Assembly (NCBI GenBank): GCA_030539165.1
Contig: JAUNSO010000008.1
Coordinates: 1 to 55,158 of the forward strand
From: a bacterium
GTDB taxonomy: Bacteria > Bacillota > Clostridia > Lachnospirales > Lachnospiraceae
DNA length: 55,158 nucleotides
Reading direction: 5' to 3'
The notes under the pieces were generated by a model. The model was not told where the DNA came from and searched no databases. It saw nothing but the letters and a program-made list of their open reading frames with translations. The translations under genes and the position numbers were made by a program. Of the stretch, positions 33,270 to 42,196 are shown piece by piece. How positions within the stretch are numbered: position 1 is the first letter of the stretch; every line of letters starts with the position of its first letter.

Positions 33270-34364
33270 CTATCTGTCGGATTGCATAACAACCCGTCGG
33301 ATGGCTTCGAGGTATTTGTGCTGCTTCACCTTGTCAGGCTCCAGCATCGCGCCCTCTCCCCACTCATTCCAAGCGTTTATATAAACGTAATTTAACTTTT
33401 TGCCGTCTATTTTCTCTGCAATTCTTCCAAGGGCTCTTTCAAACTGCTCCGGGCTTGTGCCCGTATAGACCAAACCCTTGTAGCTGCGCCTCGGAGTGTT
33501 ATCCCAATCAGGAATTAATCCGGGGAAAGCATTCTCTTCGCTGTAGTCTCTTGCCGTAATTTTGTCCAAAATCCATTTCGCAGGAATGGCTCTTTCCAGC
33601 ATTTTCTTCTTTTTGATTTTATTCAATCTTGATTTAACAAATACGCTTCCATTATAGCATAGCTGATGCCATGCACTGAAGTCATGCTTCAAGGTATAGC
33701 CCGGTTCAAAGTAATAATAACCGTCAACCGTTTGCGTTCGTGTCTCCTGTTCCCCTGCAGTCCTGCCGGATACCACATAAAGCCCGGCAAAGCCTTCTTC
33801 CACTGCCCATTTTCTAAAGCAGGACAGCATCTTTGGAAGACACTCTATATCAAACGTCCGGTAAATCTGCAGTACCGGCTTTCCATCAATCTGAATGTAT
33901 CTTGAGTCCTTAAAAAACGGAAGCAGATATTCAAAATGCCTTCTCCAGTCAGCTTCCTCGCCATACTCCTGCTTCATCAGGATTTCTTCCTCGATCCCGT
34001 ACCACGTCCGTGTCCAGGATTCATTTGCCCAGCAGATACTGTAGTGCAGATCAATCTCAGGATGCGCTAACAGAATCTCCATCGGCTTCTCCATAAGCTG
34101 GCGGCCCTGAAACCAGTACTGATAAATACAGAACCCATAAACACCATACTGCTTCGCAAGCTCTGCCTGCCACTTCCAGGTCTCCACGCCGTCCTTCACC
34201 AGATCATAATACCGGTCACTAAGCGGTTCACGCGGCTGAATATGACCACGAAACAAGGGCTTTCCACGCTTCACGGCAGTCCACTCTGTATATCCCTCGC
34301 CCCACCATGCATCGTTTTCAGGGAATGTATGATATTGCGGTAAATACATGCAGATGACTTTCAT
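33270..34364 (-). CDS. WbsX-type glycosyltransferase (GH99-like fold)
   Basis: 364 residues. Seen: MYLPQYHTFPENDAWWGEGY, TEWTAVKRGKPLF, YGFCIYQYWFQGRQLMEKP, ICWANESWTRTW and YINAWNEWGEGAMLEPD. These are the hallmarks of WbsX (a domain related to glycoside hydrolase family 99), found in many O-antigen and capsule loci. The family is called a glycosyltransferase by context; the reaction is not well settled. No signal peptide, so it acts inside the cell. Its start overlaps the polymerase stop (ATGA). Confidence 0.93.
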   Translation of the reverse strand: MKVICMYLPQYHTFPENDAWWGEGYTEWTAVKRGKPLFRGHIQPREPLSDRYYDLVKDGVETWKWQAELAKQYGVYGFCIYQYWFQGRQLMEKPMEILLAHPEIDLHYSICWANESWTRTWYGIEEEILMKQEYGEEADWRRHFEYLLPFFKDSRYIQIDGKPVLQIYRTFDIECLPKMLSCFRKWAVEEGFAGLYVVSGRTAGEQETRTQTVDGYYYFEPGYTLKHDFSAWHQLCYNGSVFVKSRLNKIKKKKMLERAIPAKWILDKITARDYSEENAFPGLIPDWDNTPRRSYKGLVYTGTSPEQFERALGRIAEKIDGKKLNYVYINAWNEWGEGAMLEPDKVKQHKYLEAIRRVVMQSDR

Positions 34365-35578
34365 ACAGATACCTCGCGTTCACTCTTTTTCTCCGCGATT
34401 GCAGTCGCACATCTGCCCACTGCAAACCAGAAAATCGGTGTCGTAAGCTGAAAGGAAAGGATATTCGAACCAATTGATAAAAGAAGCGCCACCGCAATGA
34501 TTCCAATCTCCACATAATATTCCTTCAGGCGCTTCCCTGCCGCCTTGCAGACCAAAAACAGAATGAACAGGAAGATGGAAAAGCCAATCACACCCTCCTC
34601 ACAAATCAACTTCACCAGTCCGCCGTCTGCAATCACATGCGCACCCTCATATGCAAGTGCCTTATGTCCATTCGCACCAAGTCCATTCCCAATCCATACA
34701 TTATACAACGTATCCATGGCAACCACCCACTGCTCACTACGCTGTCCAACCGCCTCCGGTAAAGATACCAGTCTACGGTAAATCTTCACAACGGCATCCA
34801 GATCAACTATGCAAAGCCCAATTAATCCGGCTATTAACACACCAATTTCAACAAAGAAATACTTGACCTTAACTGCCTTAAAAGAAAAGAAAATCAGCCA
34901 GTTCATATACAAAATCACCATAAAAGCAACCACCATTGCTGCCCTCTGGTTACTCATCATAGCAAAGAAGAAGTTCACAAAGAGTAAAACAATTCCCACA
35001 ATCGTATTCTTCCGGCTCTTCACCACATCATACACCGATACAAGCATTCCATAACACGCAATCGCGCCCAGACTCGTACTGCCGACAAGAGAGCACATCC
35101 GCACCCGCATCGTCGAAGCATCCGCCTTCGAAATATGACCATTCATCAGAAAATCCAGATAAAACTGCGGTGCCCAGATATACAATACCAATCCAATCAA
35201 GCACAAATACAACACAGCCACAAGGAACCACCGATAATACGTCCCAAGCTCATCACCAATCGTCTTACCCACCATATAAAACACAACCGGCAAAATCGAA
35301 TTCGAGAACTCCTCCGCAAACACCGAAACCGGAAGCCCATTACGCGTCAGCCAGATCACCGAAAGCAGATTATAAACCAGATACATCACCACCAGATAAT
35401 CCACCGTACCGGAAATCCTAATCTGCTTCCTAAAAAACAGCTCCGCAGCCACACCCAGCATCAAAACCGAAGCAAACACCCCCGGCCGCATCCAACCACA
35501 AAACATCATCAAAGTATAACCCAGCATAACCGCCAGATAATAAATATTATACAATTTTATAGATTTCAATTGATTCAT
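34361..35578 (-). CDS. O-antigen polymerase-like protein (Wzy)
   Basis: 405 residues with about ten to twelve membrane segments and a large outside loop near the C-terminal side. Seen: the segment WIGNGLGANGHKALAYEGAHV followed by DGGLVKLICEEGVIGF, the usual late loop of Wzy/WaaL proteins with His and Gly-rich parts. It would polymerise repeat units on the outer face. It has translational overlaps with the genes on both sides (ATGA at each end). Base use is unlike that of most neighbours: the coding strand is very G+T rich (72% in two lines counted by hand), so this gene may be a recent import. Confidence 0.9.
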   Translation of the reverse strand: MNQLKSIKLYNIYYLAVMLGYTLMMFCGWMRPGVFASVLMLGVAAELFFRKQIRISGTVDYLVVMYLVYNLLSVIWLTRNGLPVSVFAEEFSNSILPVVFYMVGKTIGDELGTYYRWFLVAVLYLCLIGLVLYIWAPQFYLDFLMNGHISKADASTMRVRMCSLVGSTSLGAIACYGMLVSVYDVVKSRKNTIVGIVLLFVNFFFAMMSNQRAAMVVAFMVILYMNWLIFFSFKAVKVKYFFVEIGVLIAGLIGLCIVDLDAVVKIYRRLVSLPEAVGQRSEQWVVAMDTLYNVWIGNGLGANGHKALAYEGAHVIADGGLVKLICEEGVIGFSIFLFILFLVCKAAGKRLKEYYVEIGIIAVALLLSIGSNILSFQLTTPIFWFAVGRCATAIAEKKSEREVSV

Positions 35579-36672
35579 GAATTTACTCCCGTCACCACAC
35601 CTAACACCTCAGCCCAACTATCTCTATGCTGGTTAACCTCACTAAGCTTCGTCTGAGCCACATCATTTCTATCTGAATACAGCGTCCCTTCAATCGACCT
35701 CTGCATCAAATCCGCAAGCTCTTTGGCCCGAAACGGATCAAAATAATATGCCTGCCCATATCCCTCCAGCACCTCCGTACAAAACGGACAATCCGAAGCC
35801 AGAATCGGCGCCCCAAACTGCCTTGCTTCCGCAAGCGGATACCCAAACGTCTCAATATAAGACGGAAAAATCAGCGTCCTCTCATTATAGGCATCAAGCA
35901 CCTCTTCCTTCGTCAGCCTTCCGCCCGTACTGATATTATCATACCGATTATCAAATACATAATCCGTCACTGCCCTCATATCATCTATCGTAAAAAGGAC
36001 ATTAAAATCCGTAAAGCCTCTCTCATTTAACAACGTACATGCCTTCAAAATACACTCATGATTCTTGTAAATCATCACTCCAGACGGAAAGAAGAACTGA
36101 TTCCCCTTCCTGATTCCCTCACGAATAAATCCATTGAGGTTCTCCACATCCGGCAGAATCTGCGTAACCTTATCCCCGGACACATGCGCCTTCTTAATCA
36201 CTGCATCCCGCATCCACTTCGTCTGCACGATGACTCTGTCCGCCTTCCGAATAGAAGCATTGATCATCGCCCCGATCAGATGCTGATACACCGCATACTC
36301 CCGTTCACTGCGTTTCAGAAAAGAAAATCTCTTAACAGTCTGAAACCCAAGCGGCTGATGCACATACACGACCTGCTTCCCACGATACCCGAACGTAACC
36401 GTATTCTGCAGTGAAAATACCACGTCCGGCTGCAGCGCCCTGATATAAGAAGCACCCGTAAACAGATCAAACTTCAATCGGTTCATCCAGCTCTTCTTGA
36501 CCTCCTGCATGACGCGTACCTGAATCCGGTCAGTCTCCTCAATGAACGGTCCCCCCAGCAGGAAAATCCACTCATTGTCCGTATCATGCTTAGCAATATA
36601 ATGATAGAAATCCGTCAGAATCGAAAAAGCACCGGTCTTACTGGCAGCAATGTCATTGACCACTATTCTCAA
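35575..36672 (-). CDS. Glycosyltransferase family 4
   Basis: 365 residues. Seen: VVNDIAASKTGAFSILTDFYHYI at the acceptor start, QFFFPSGVMIYKNHECILKAC at the donor-domain start, and PSYIETFGYPLAEARQFGAPIL with the Glu pair of retaining GT4 enzymes. Relatives with the 'AASKTGAFSIL' start occur in capsule loci. The part nearest the polymerase shares its G+T-rich coding strand. It stops inside the polymerase start and follows capG... in the transcript order it comes directly after capG by one base. Confidence 0.9.
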   Translation of the reverse strand: MRIVVNDIAASKTGAFSILTDFYHYIAKHDTDNEWIFLLGGPFIEETDRIQVRVMQEVKKSWMNRLKFDLFTGASYIRALQPDVVFSLQNTVTFGYRGKQVVYVHQPLGFQTVKRFSFLKRSEREYAVYQHLIGAMINASIRKADRVIVQTKWMRDAVIKKAHVSGDKVTQILPDVENLNGFIREGIRKGNQFFFPSGVMIYKNHECILKACTLLNERGFTDFNVLFTIDDMRAVTDYVFDNRYDNISTGGRLTKEEVLDAYNERTLIFPSYIETFGYPLAEARQFGAPILASDCPFCTEVLEGYGQAYYFDPFRAKELADLMQRSIEGTLYSDRNDVAQTKLSEVNQHRDSWAEVLGVVTGVNS

Positions 36673-36673
36673 A

Positions 36674-37798
36674 TCACTTACCCCACACCGTTTTGTTCAC
36701 GATTTCCGTGTAGCTCTGGATGAGCTTGACCACCTTGACAGACACATTCATGTCCGCATAATCCTCAGCCATGACAACCTCTTCGTCATTTTCATACATG
36801 GCAACTGCAAGCTCCGTCGCCTGCTCCACATCCTCACCCTTGATCCCGCCGATGACGATGGTACCCTTGTCAAGCACCTCAGGACGCTCGGTAGAGGTTC
36901 GAATCAGCACACCCGGAAAATGCAGCATAGCGGATTCCTCAGACAATGTACCGCTGTCAGAAAGAACACAGTAAGCATTCATCTGCAGCTTGTTGTAATC
37001 TAAGAAGCCAAAAGGCTTCATATTCGATACGAGCGGATGAAACTGGAACTTCCTCTGCTCAATAAACTTCATAGAACGCGGATGAGTGGAATAGATGACA
37101 GGCATCTGATACTTCTCAGCCATACGGTTGATGGCATTCATCAGATCCATGAAGTTCTCTTCCAGATCAATATTCTCTTCTCTGTGCGCAGACACCAGAA
37201 TATAGTTTCTCTTTTCGAGATTCAGTCTTGTTAAGACATCACTCTTCTCGATCTGCTCCATATGATCCCGCAGCACCTCACGCATCGGAGAGCCTGTAAC
37301 AAAGACCGTCTTACCGTCAATTCCCTCTGAGAGAAGATATCTTCTGGAATGCTCCGTATAGGGCATATTGATATCCGAAATGTGGTCTACAATCTTACGG
37401 TTAATCATCTCAGACACATTCCAGTCCCAGCAGCGGTTACCCGCTTCCATATGGAAAATGGGTATCTTCAGACGCTTTGCCGAAATCGCCGATAATGCAG
37501 AATTGGTATCACCAAGCAATAAAACCGCATCCGGCTTCACCTGCTGCATGAGTTCATAGGATTTTGCGATGATGTTGCCCATCGTCTCTCCAAGATTTGC
37601 ACCGACACTCTCCAAATAATAATCCGGTGCCCGAAGATTCAAATCCTCAAAGAAAATCTCGTTCAGTGTATAGTCATAATTTTGTCCGGTATGCACGAGC
37701 ACATGATCAAAATACTTGTCTGCACACTTAATCACTGCAGACAGTCTGATGATCTCAGGTCTCGTTCCGACAATCGTCATTACCTTCAGTTTGCCCAT
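36674..37798 (-). CDS. capG: UDP-N-acetylglucosamine 2-epimerase family, CapG-like
   Basis: 374 residues. It would convert UDP-N-acetyl-L-talosamine-type product to UDP-N-acetyl-L-fucosamine, the last step of the pathway. Seen: VGTRPEIIRLSAVI at the start, HTGQNYDYTLNEIFFEDL, GDTNSAL, HMEAGNRCWD, NRKIVDHISD, SAHREENID and SDSGTLSEESA. The GNRCWDWNVSEMINR form is that of the FnlC/CapG/WbjD group and differs from the WecB type. It starts directly after the capF stop (TAAATG), in the order capE-capF-capG known from Staphylococcus aureus type 5/8 and E. coli O26 fnl loci. Confidence 0.93.
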   Translation of the reverse strand: MGKLKVMTIVGTRPEIIRLSAVIKCADKYFDHVLVHTGQNYDYTLNEIFFEDLNLRAPDYYLESVGANLGETMGNIIAKSYELMQQVKPDAVLLLGDTNSALSAISAKRLKIPIFHMEAGNRCWDWNVSEMINRKIVDHISDINMPYTEHSRRYLLSEGIDGKTVFVTGSPMREVLRDHMEQIEKSDVLTRLNLEKRNYILVSAHREENIDLEENFMDLMNAINRMAEKYQMPVIYSTHPRSMKFIEQRKFQFHPLVSNMKPFGFLDYNKLQMNAYCVLSDSGTLSEESAMLHFPGVLIRTSTERPEVLDKGTIVIGGIKGEDVEQATELAVAMYENDEEVVMAEDYADMNVSVKVVKLIQSYTEIVNKTVWGK

Positions 37799-38923
37799 TT
37801 ACTTGCTTCTCCTCTCCACATCCAGATAAAATGTATCGGGTTTCTCCGGGTTGTACGCTTCATTGGCCCACATGACCGTTACCATATCTTCTGTGCCCTC
37901 ATTGGTAATCTCATGCGTATATCCGGTCGGGATATCGACCACCGTCAGCTCATCCCCCGTTACATGGTATTCTATAATCTCATCCTGATCAATCTGGCGG
38001 AACCGGATACAGCCCTTCCCCTTCACGACCAGAAACTTCTCATTCTTCGTATGGTGCCAGTGCTTTCCCTTTGTAATGCCCGGCTTGGAAATGTTGACGG
38101 ATACCTGTCCGCGATCCTTCGTTCTGATGAATTCGGTGAAGGAACCACGATTGTCTACATTCATTTTTAGCGGATATGCAAATTGATCCTTCGGTAAATA
38201 GCTTAAATAAGTGCTATAAAGCTTTTTCTCAAATTCATTATCCAGCTGCGGAATACTGAGTGAGTTACGGCTTTCCTTAAAGGAATAAAGTGTCTCCACG
38301 ATCTTGCCGAGTGTCACCGTATGCACCGTCGGAATCATACAGAAGGCTCCGACCTGATTCTCTTTTCCTTCTAATGCTGCAATAAATTCATCGATCACAT
38401 CATCAATGTAGACCAGATTCATCACCGTACTCGGGTCATTCACCTTGATTTCCAAATCATTTGCAATGTTATTGCAGAAGGTAGCCACACCACTGTTATA
38501 GTTCGGTCTGCACCATTTGCCGAAGACATTCGGCAGGCGGTACACAATGGCTCTCGCTCCGGTCTCCTCCTCATAGGCAAACATCAGATCCTCACCGGCC
38601 TTCTTGCTCTTACCATAAGGATTATCAAGCTCTGCCTGGATTGAAGACGTAATCAACACCGGCGAATGGTTCTCATACTTCTTGAGCTTCCCTAAAAGCA
38701 CAGAAGTAAAGCCGAAGTTACCCTCCATGAATTCCTTCTCATCCTTCGGGCGGTTCACGCCTGCCAGATGAAATACAAATTCACACTCCCGCACATAGCG
38801 GTCAAGTTCTTCCTCTGTCGAATCAATATCGTAAGCAAAGATATCCTGATAGCCTCTGTTTTTCAGTTCCCAGATTAGATTTTTCCCGACGAAGCCGCCG
38901 GCTCCGGTCACAAGAATGTTCAT
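37799..38923 (-). CDS. capF: UDP-sugar reductase/epimerase with cupin domain, CapF-like
   Basis: 374 residues in two domains. Residues 1-245 are an NAD(P)-binding SDR domain: NILVTGAGGFVGKNLIWEL, FHLAGVNRPKD, the NPYGKSKKAGE active-site Tyr/Lys. The C-terminal 120 residues are a metal-binding cupin: ITKGKHWHHTKNEKFLVVKG and GYTHEITNEG. This pairing is special to CapF/FnlB/WbjC, which makes UDP-N-acetyl-L-talosamine (UDP-6-deoxy-L-TalNAc). The frame is open from GTG 38935; ATG 38923 is preferred since GGGAGA lies just before it and it overlaps the capE stop by four bases. Confidence 0.95.
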   Translation of the reverse strand: MNILVTGAGGFVGKNLIWELKNRGYQDIFAYDIDSTEEELDRYVRECEFVFHLAGVNRPKDEKEFMEGNFGFTSVLLGKLKKYENHSPVLITSSIQAELDNPYGKSKKAGEDLMFAYEEETGARAIVYRLPNVFGKWCRPNYNSGVATFCNNIANDLEIKVNDPSTVMNLVYIDDVIDEFIAALEGKENQVGAFCMIPTVHTVTLGKIVETLYSFKESRNSLSIPQLDNEFEKKLYSTYLSYLPKDQFAYPLKMNVDNRGSFTEFIRTKDRGQVSVNISKPGITKGKHWHHTKNEKFLVVKGKGCIRFRQIDQDEIIEYHVTGDELTVVDIPTGYTHEITNEGTEDMVTVMWANEAYNPEKPDTFYLDVERRSK

Positions 38924-39948
38924 CTGCTCTCCCACTCTCTTAATTCTTCCTGAATATAAGTTAACTGCAGCAGCTTCTCCTTAACCTGCTCCACATCCAG
39001 AATCTGCGTGTTATTGGAATTAAACTCTGTTAACTTCTGTCTCTCCTGATTGCCGACACTGAAATACTGATCATAATTCAGGTCTCTCTGATCTGCAGGA
39101 ACACGGTAGAAATTGCCCATATCGGTTGCCCGTGCACATTCCTCGTTGGTCAGCAGTGTCTCATACATCTTCTCACCATGTCTGATACCGATGACCTTAA
39201 TCTCATTGTCCGCATGGAATAACTCCTTAACTGCCTGTGCCAGCACTTCAATCGTGCAGGCCGGAGCCTTCTGTACCATGATGTCTCCTGCTGCCGCATT
39301 GCCAAATGCAAAGATAACCAGCTCTACGGCTTCCTCTAAACTCATAATGAATCTTGTCATTTTAGGCTCTGTCACCGTTAACGGATTGCCCGCTTTGATC
39401 TGCTCGATGAAAAGAGGAATGACAGACCCTCTGGAACACATGACATTGCCGTAGCGTGTGCCGCAGATCAGGGTTTTATCACTGTCTACCGTTCTGGACT
39501 TTGCCACAAATACCTTCTCCATCATCGCCTTGCTTGTTCCCATGGCATTGACAGGATAAGCCGCTTTATCGGTAGAAAGGCAGATGACCTTCTTCACACC
39601 TGCTTCAATCGCTGCGGTCAGTACATTGTCCGTACCAAATACATTGGTCTTCACTGCCTCAAGCGGGAAGAACTCACAGCTTGGCACCTGCTTCAGTGCT
39701 GCTGCATGAAAGATATAATCTACACCGTGCATCGCATCCTTGACACTCTGCAGATCACGCACATTTCCGATGTAGTACTTAATCTTGTCATTCTGGTATT
39801 CATGACGCATATCGTCCTGCTTCTTCTCATCTCTGCTGAAGATGCGGACCTCCTTGATACCGGTATCTAAGAAACGCTTTAGAACAGCATTTCCAAAGGA
39901 GCCTGTTCCTCCTGTAATCAGTAATGTCTTTCCTTCAAAAATATCCAT
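38920..39948 (-). CDS. capE: UDP-GlcNAc 4,6-dehydratase/5-epimerase, CapE-like
   Basis: 342 residues, an SDR enzyme that turns UDP-GlcNAc into UDP-2-acetamido-2,6-dideoxy-L-arabino-hexos-4-ulose. Seen: LLITGGTGSFGNAVLKRFL (9-27), HAAALKQVPSCEFFP, STDKAAYPVNAMGTSKAMME with Met in place of the usual Tyr, CGTRYGNVMCSRGSVIP and IGIRHGEKMYETLL. All fit CapE/FnlA/WbjB. The same inverted 4-keto product is made by PseB in pseudaminic acid synthesis, so this enzyme could feed both L-FucNAc and the nonulosonate pathway (inference). Confidence 0.95.
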   Translation of the reverse strand: MDIFEGKTLLITGGTGSFGNAVLKRFLDTGIKEVRIFSRDEKKQDDMRHEYQNDKIKYYIGNVRDLQSVKDAMHGVDYIFHAAALKQVPSCEFFPLEAVKTNVFGTDNVLTAAIEAGVKKVICLSTDKAAYPVNAMGTSKAMMEKVFVAKSRTVDSDKTLICGTRYGNVMCSRGSVIPLFIEQIKAGNPLTVTEPKMTRFIMSLEEAVELVIFAFGNAAAGDIMVQKAPACTIEVLAQAVKELFHADNEIKVIGIRHGEKMYETLLTNEECARATDMGNFYRVPADQRDLNYDQYFSVGNQERQKLTEFNSNNTQILDVEQVKEKLLQLTYIQEELREWESR

Positions 39949-39974
39949 GCTTCCATTCCCTTTCCATGTTTTCT

Positions 39975-41195
39975 TTATGATAAATGTTTGATCAGCTTCT
40001 CAACTGAATAGTTAATGTCAAAGTGTTCTGTGAGGTAAGCTCTTCCGTTTCTTCCGTACTGCTCACGCAGTGCCGCATCTTCGCAGAGAACCTTCACTCT
40101 GCCTGCAAAACCGTTCACATCATCTGAGCCGTTCCACAATCCGCACTCCGCATCTGTCTCAACCAGTCTTCGAATATCCGTTACCCTGTCTGTACAGGCT
40201 AGAATCGGCTTTGCCATTGCCATATAGGATAATGTCCTCGACGGATAATTTGGAATCGTAAACCGTGCATCCAGTGAAATCATGCCCACGTCACAGGCCT
40301 GCATCAGTGCATGATACTCATTAACAGGTATAAAATCGATAAAACCAATATTATTATGCTTCCTTGCTGCTTCCTCTACCTTGCTCTTCTCTGAGCCGTT
40401 TCCGACAAAGAGAAAATAAGCTTCCCGGTAACTCTCTAACGGTTTGATGGCAGAGAGCAGATAATCAATTGCCTGCGGTTTGCCGAGATTACCGCCAAAT
40501 ACAAAGACTGTCCGGTCTGCGGGAATATGATATTGTTCACGGATACTCGTTATATCAGCGCATAACCCGCCTGTCAGAGCCGCATCCAGTCTTCTTACAC
40601 TCACTGTGTTCGGAAAAAGTTCTGTCTTAGACTGTGTCAGTTCAGGCTGATGTATCCTTAAATAATCAATGTTCGCCTGAGACATACAGCCGATGGTATC
40701 CGATAGTGCATACAGCTTTGCTTCCTTCCTTTGAAAGAAACGATGCAGCAGTCCCCCGTCACGGAACAATCCAATATCCACTGCATTCTGCGGAAAGATA
40801 TCCTTTAACATCAGGTAGGACTGGCAGTGAAAATGCTTCTTACAATAGGCTACGACACTTGCAAATGTAACCGGCGGAGTTGCATACAGTACCAGGTCAA
40901 ATTGTTCTGTACCGAGAAACTGCCTGATTGCACGTCTAAAGCAAGGCTCTACCTTTAAGGTATTGATGCCCTTTTTTACAAAGTTCACTCGAAACAGTTC
41001 TCCGACCAGTACGCGCAGCACACGAATGCCATGTTCGGTATGAAGTCCTGTCTCCCTGATATGACCGGCATGATCCGCAACAACAACCGTCACTTCATGT
41101 CCAAGTGCCGTCATCTCATTGATCAGGTCCGAATAAATGCCTTCTTCGGTCAGATCAATCTCAGATAAAGTTAGATATAGTATTTTACTGGGCAT
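39975..41195 (-). CDS. Glycosyltransferase family 4, WbuB-like (possible L-FucNAc transferase)
   Basis: 406 residues. Seen: LYLTLSEIDLTEEGIYSDLI, ATPPVTFASVVAYCKKHF, MLKDIFPQNAVDIGLF, DTIGCMSQANIDYL, FVFGGNLGKPQAIDYLL and IPNYPSRTLSYMAMAKPILA. These match the WbuB group, which in several O-antigen loci adds N-acetyl-L-fucosamine to a lipid-linked HexNAc. It lies just ahead of capE, so a FucNAc role fits the context. Substrate is inferred. Confidence 0.9.
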   Translation of the reverse strand: MPSKILYLTLSEIDLTEEGIYSDLINEMTALGHEVTVVVADHAGHIRETGLHTEHGIRVLRVLVGELFRVNFVKKGINTLKVEPCFRRAIRQFLGTEQFDLVLYATPPVTFASVVAYCKKHFHCQSYLMLKDIFPQNAVDIGLFRDGGLLHRFFQRKEAKLYALSDTIGCMSQANIDYLRIHQPELTQSKTELFPNTVSVRRLDAALTGGLCADITSIREQYHIPADRTVFVFGGNLGKPQAIDYLLSAIKPLESYREAYFLFVGNGSEKSKVEEAARKHNNIGFIDFIPVNEYHALMQACDVGMISLDARFTIPNYPSRTLSYMAMAKPILACTDRVTDIRRLVETDAECGLWNGSDDVNGFAGRVKVLCEDAALREQYGRNGRAYLTEHFDINYSVEKLIKHLS

Positions 41196-41211
41196 GCAGC
41201 TGCTCCTTATA

Positions 41212-42177
41212 TTACCGAATCATGATTTCATTGTACTTCATCATATATTTTCCAAGCTCATACTGTCCAATCTCATCTTCATTTTCCTGTCCATGCAGGT
41301 TCTTAAAGATCAGCTTCGGCACATTCATACCACAGGCATATGCATGCGGATAACCGCCGCCGAATCTCGGATTGACCTCTGAAATATAGTAGATTCCGTC
41401 TATCTTGAAAATGTCGATGTCTATAATGCCGCGCAGTCCGAGTCTCTCTACAAAGCTCGAAATCAGTGAGAAAAGCTCCTCATCCTTCACAGATACCGAT
41501 TTATCTGTTTCACCGGCACGCATTGCGATCTTCTGTTTCACGAAGATTGCTTTTGTCTTGCCGGAAATCATGTCAACGTAAACATCTGCACCATACTCCG
41601 TGCCATTCATATATTCCTGCACCATCAGGTCATCATACAGAGAAAACAGAACCTCGATTTCCTTCGGTCCCTTCACCTGATTGATGTTAATGCTGGCACT
41701 ACCCTTGACCGGCTTCACAAATACTGGAAATGATATCTTCCCGGCACGGACGGCATCCATAAATGCCTTCGCATCTATATAGCATTTTCCGGTCGGAATT
41801 CCGTATTCCAACAAGGTCTGATACATCCTGTATTTATCAAAGCAGATTTCAACAGAATCATAAGGAGAAATAATCGGCGTACAGCCGACTGCCAGAAACT
41901 CATCTCTGTGTTCGGCAAGCATGGACAGCTCAGGATCAATCAATGAAAAACATCCGTCAATCTTCTCCTTTTTGCAAATCTCTAAAATGTGATCGATATA
42001 ACCCGGCTCTGTAATCCTCGGTACGATATAGTGTGCATCTGCTTCATAAATTGCCGGTGCCAGTTCACTGCAGTCAGTTGCGATGATGCGTCCGGTATTG
42101 CCTGCTTCTTTTTTGAAATACTGTACAACCTTATTTCTGGTTCCTGCACTTAAGATTAAGATATTCATGTGATTCAT
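41212..42177 (-). CDS. ATP-grasp ligase (CarB-like carboxylate-amine ligase)
   Basis: 321 residues. ATP-grasp enzymes activate a carboxylate as acyl-phosphate and join it to an amine or thiol. Seen: a pre-ATP domain start ILILSAGTRNKVVQYF, the ATP-binding KPVKGSAS (155-162), VQEYMNGTEYGADVYVD, and the metal/ATP site ISEVNPRFGGGYPHAYACG (265-283). It resembles the CarB-like ligases often found in Firmicute glycan loci. It lies between a PLP enzyme and a WbuB-like transferase. A reasonable idea is that it joins an amino acid or other carboxylate to the amino sugar made by the PglF/PglE-like pair; no acetyltransferase of the PglD type is present. Confidence 0.9.
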   Translation of the reverse strand: MNHMNILILSAGTRNKVVQYFKKEAGNTGRIIATDCSELAPAIYEADAHYIVPRITEPGYIDHILEICKKEKIDGCFSLIDPELSMLAEHRDEFLAVGCTPIISPYDSVEICFDKYRMYQTLLEYGIPTGKCYIDAKAFMDAVRAGKISFPVFVKPVKGSASININQVKGPKEIEVLFSLYDDLMVQEYMNGTEYGADVYVDMISGKTKAIFVKQKIAMRAGETDKSVSVKDEELFSLISSFVERLGLRGIIDIDIFKIDGIYYISEVNPRFGGGYPHAYACGMNVPKLIFKNLHGQENEDEIGQYELGKYMMKYNEIMIR

Positions 42178-42196
42178 TTTCCTTTGCCTGATTCAT

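Noticed and set aside
35135..35656. Plus-strand open frame rich in His, Arg, Asn and Gln
   Set aside because: It mirrors the G+T-rich polymerase gene; its odd composition comes from the base skew on the other strand.
37799..38160. A separate RmlC-like cupin gene
   Set aside because: The cupin motifs are in frame with the SDR domain of CapF and are the known second domain of that protein.
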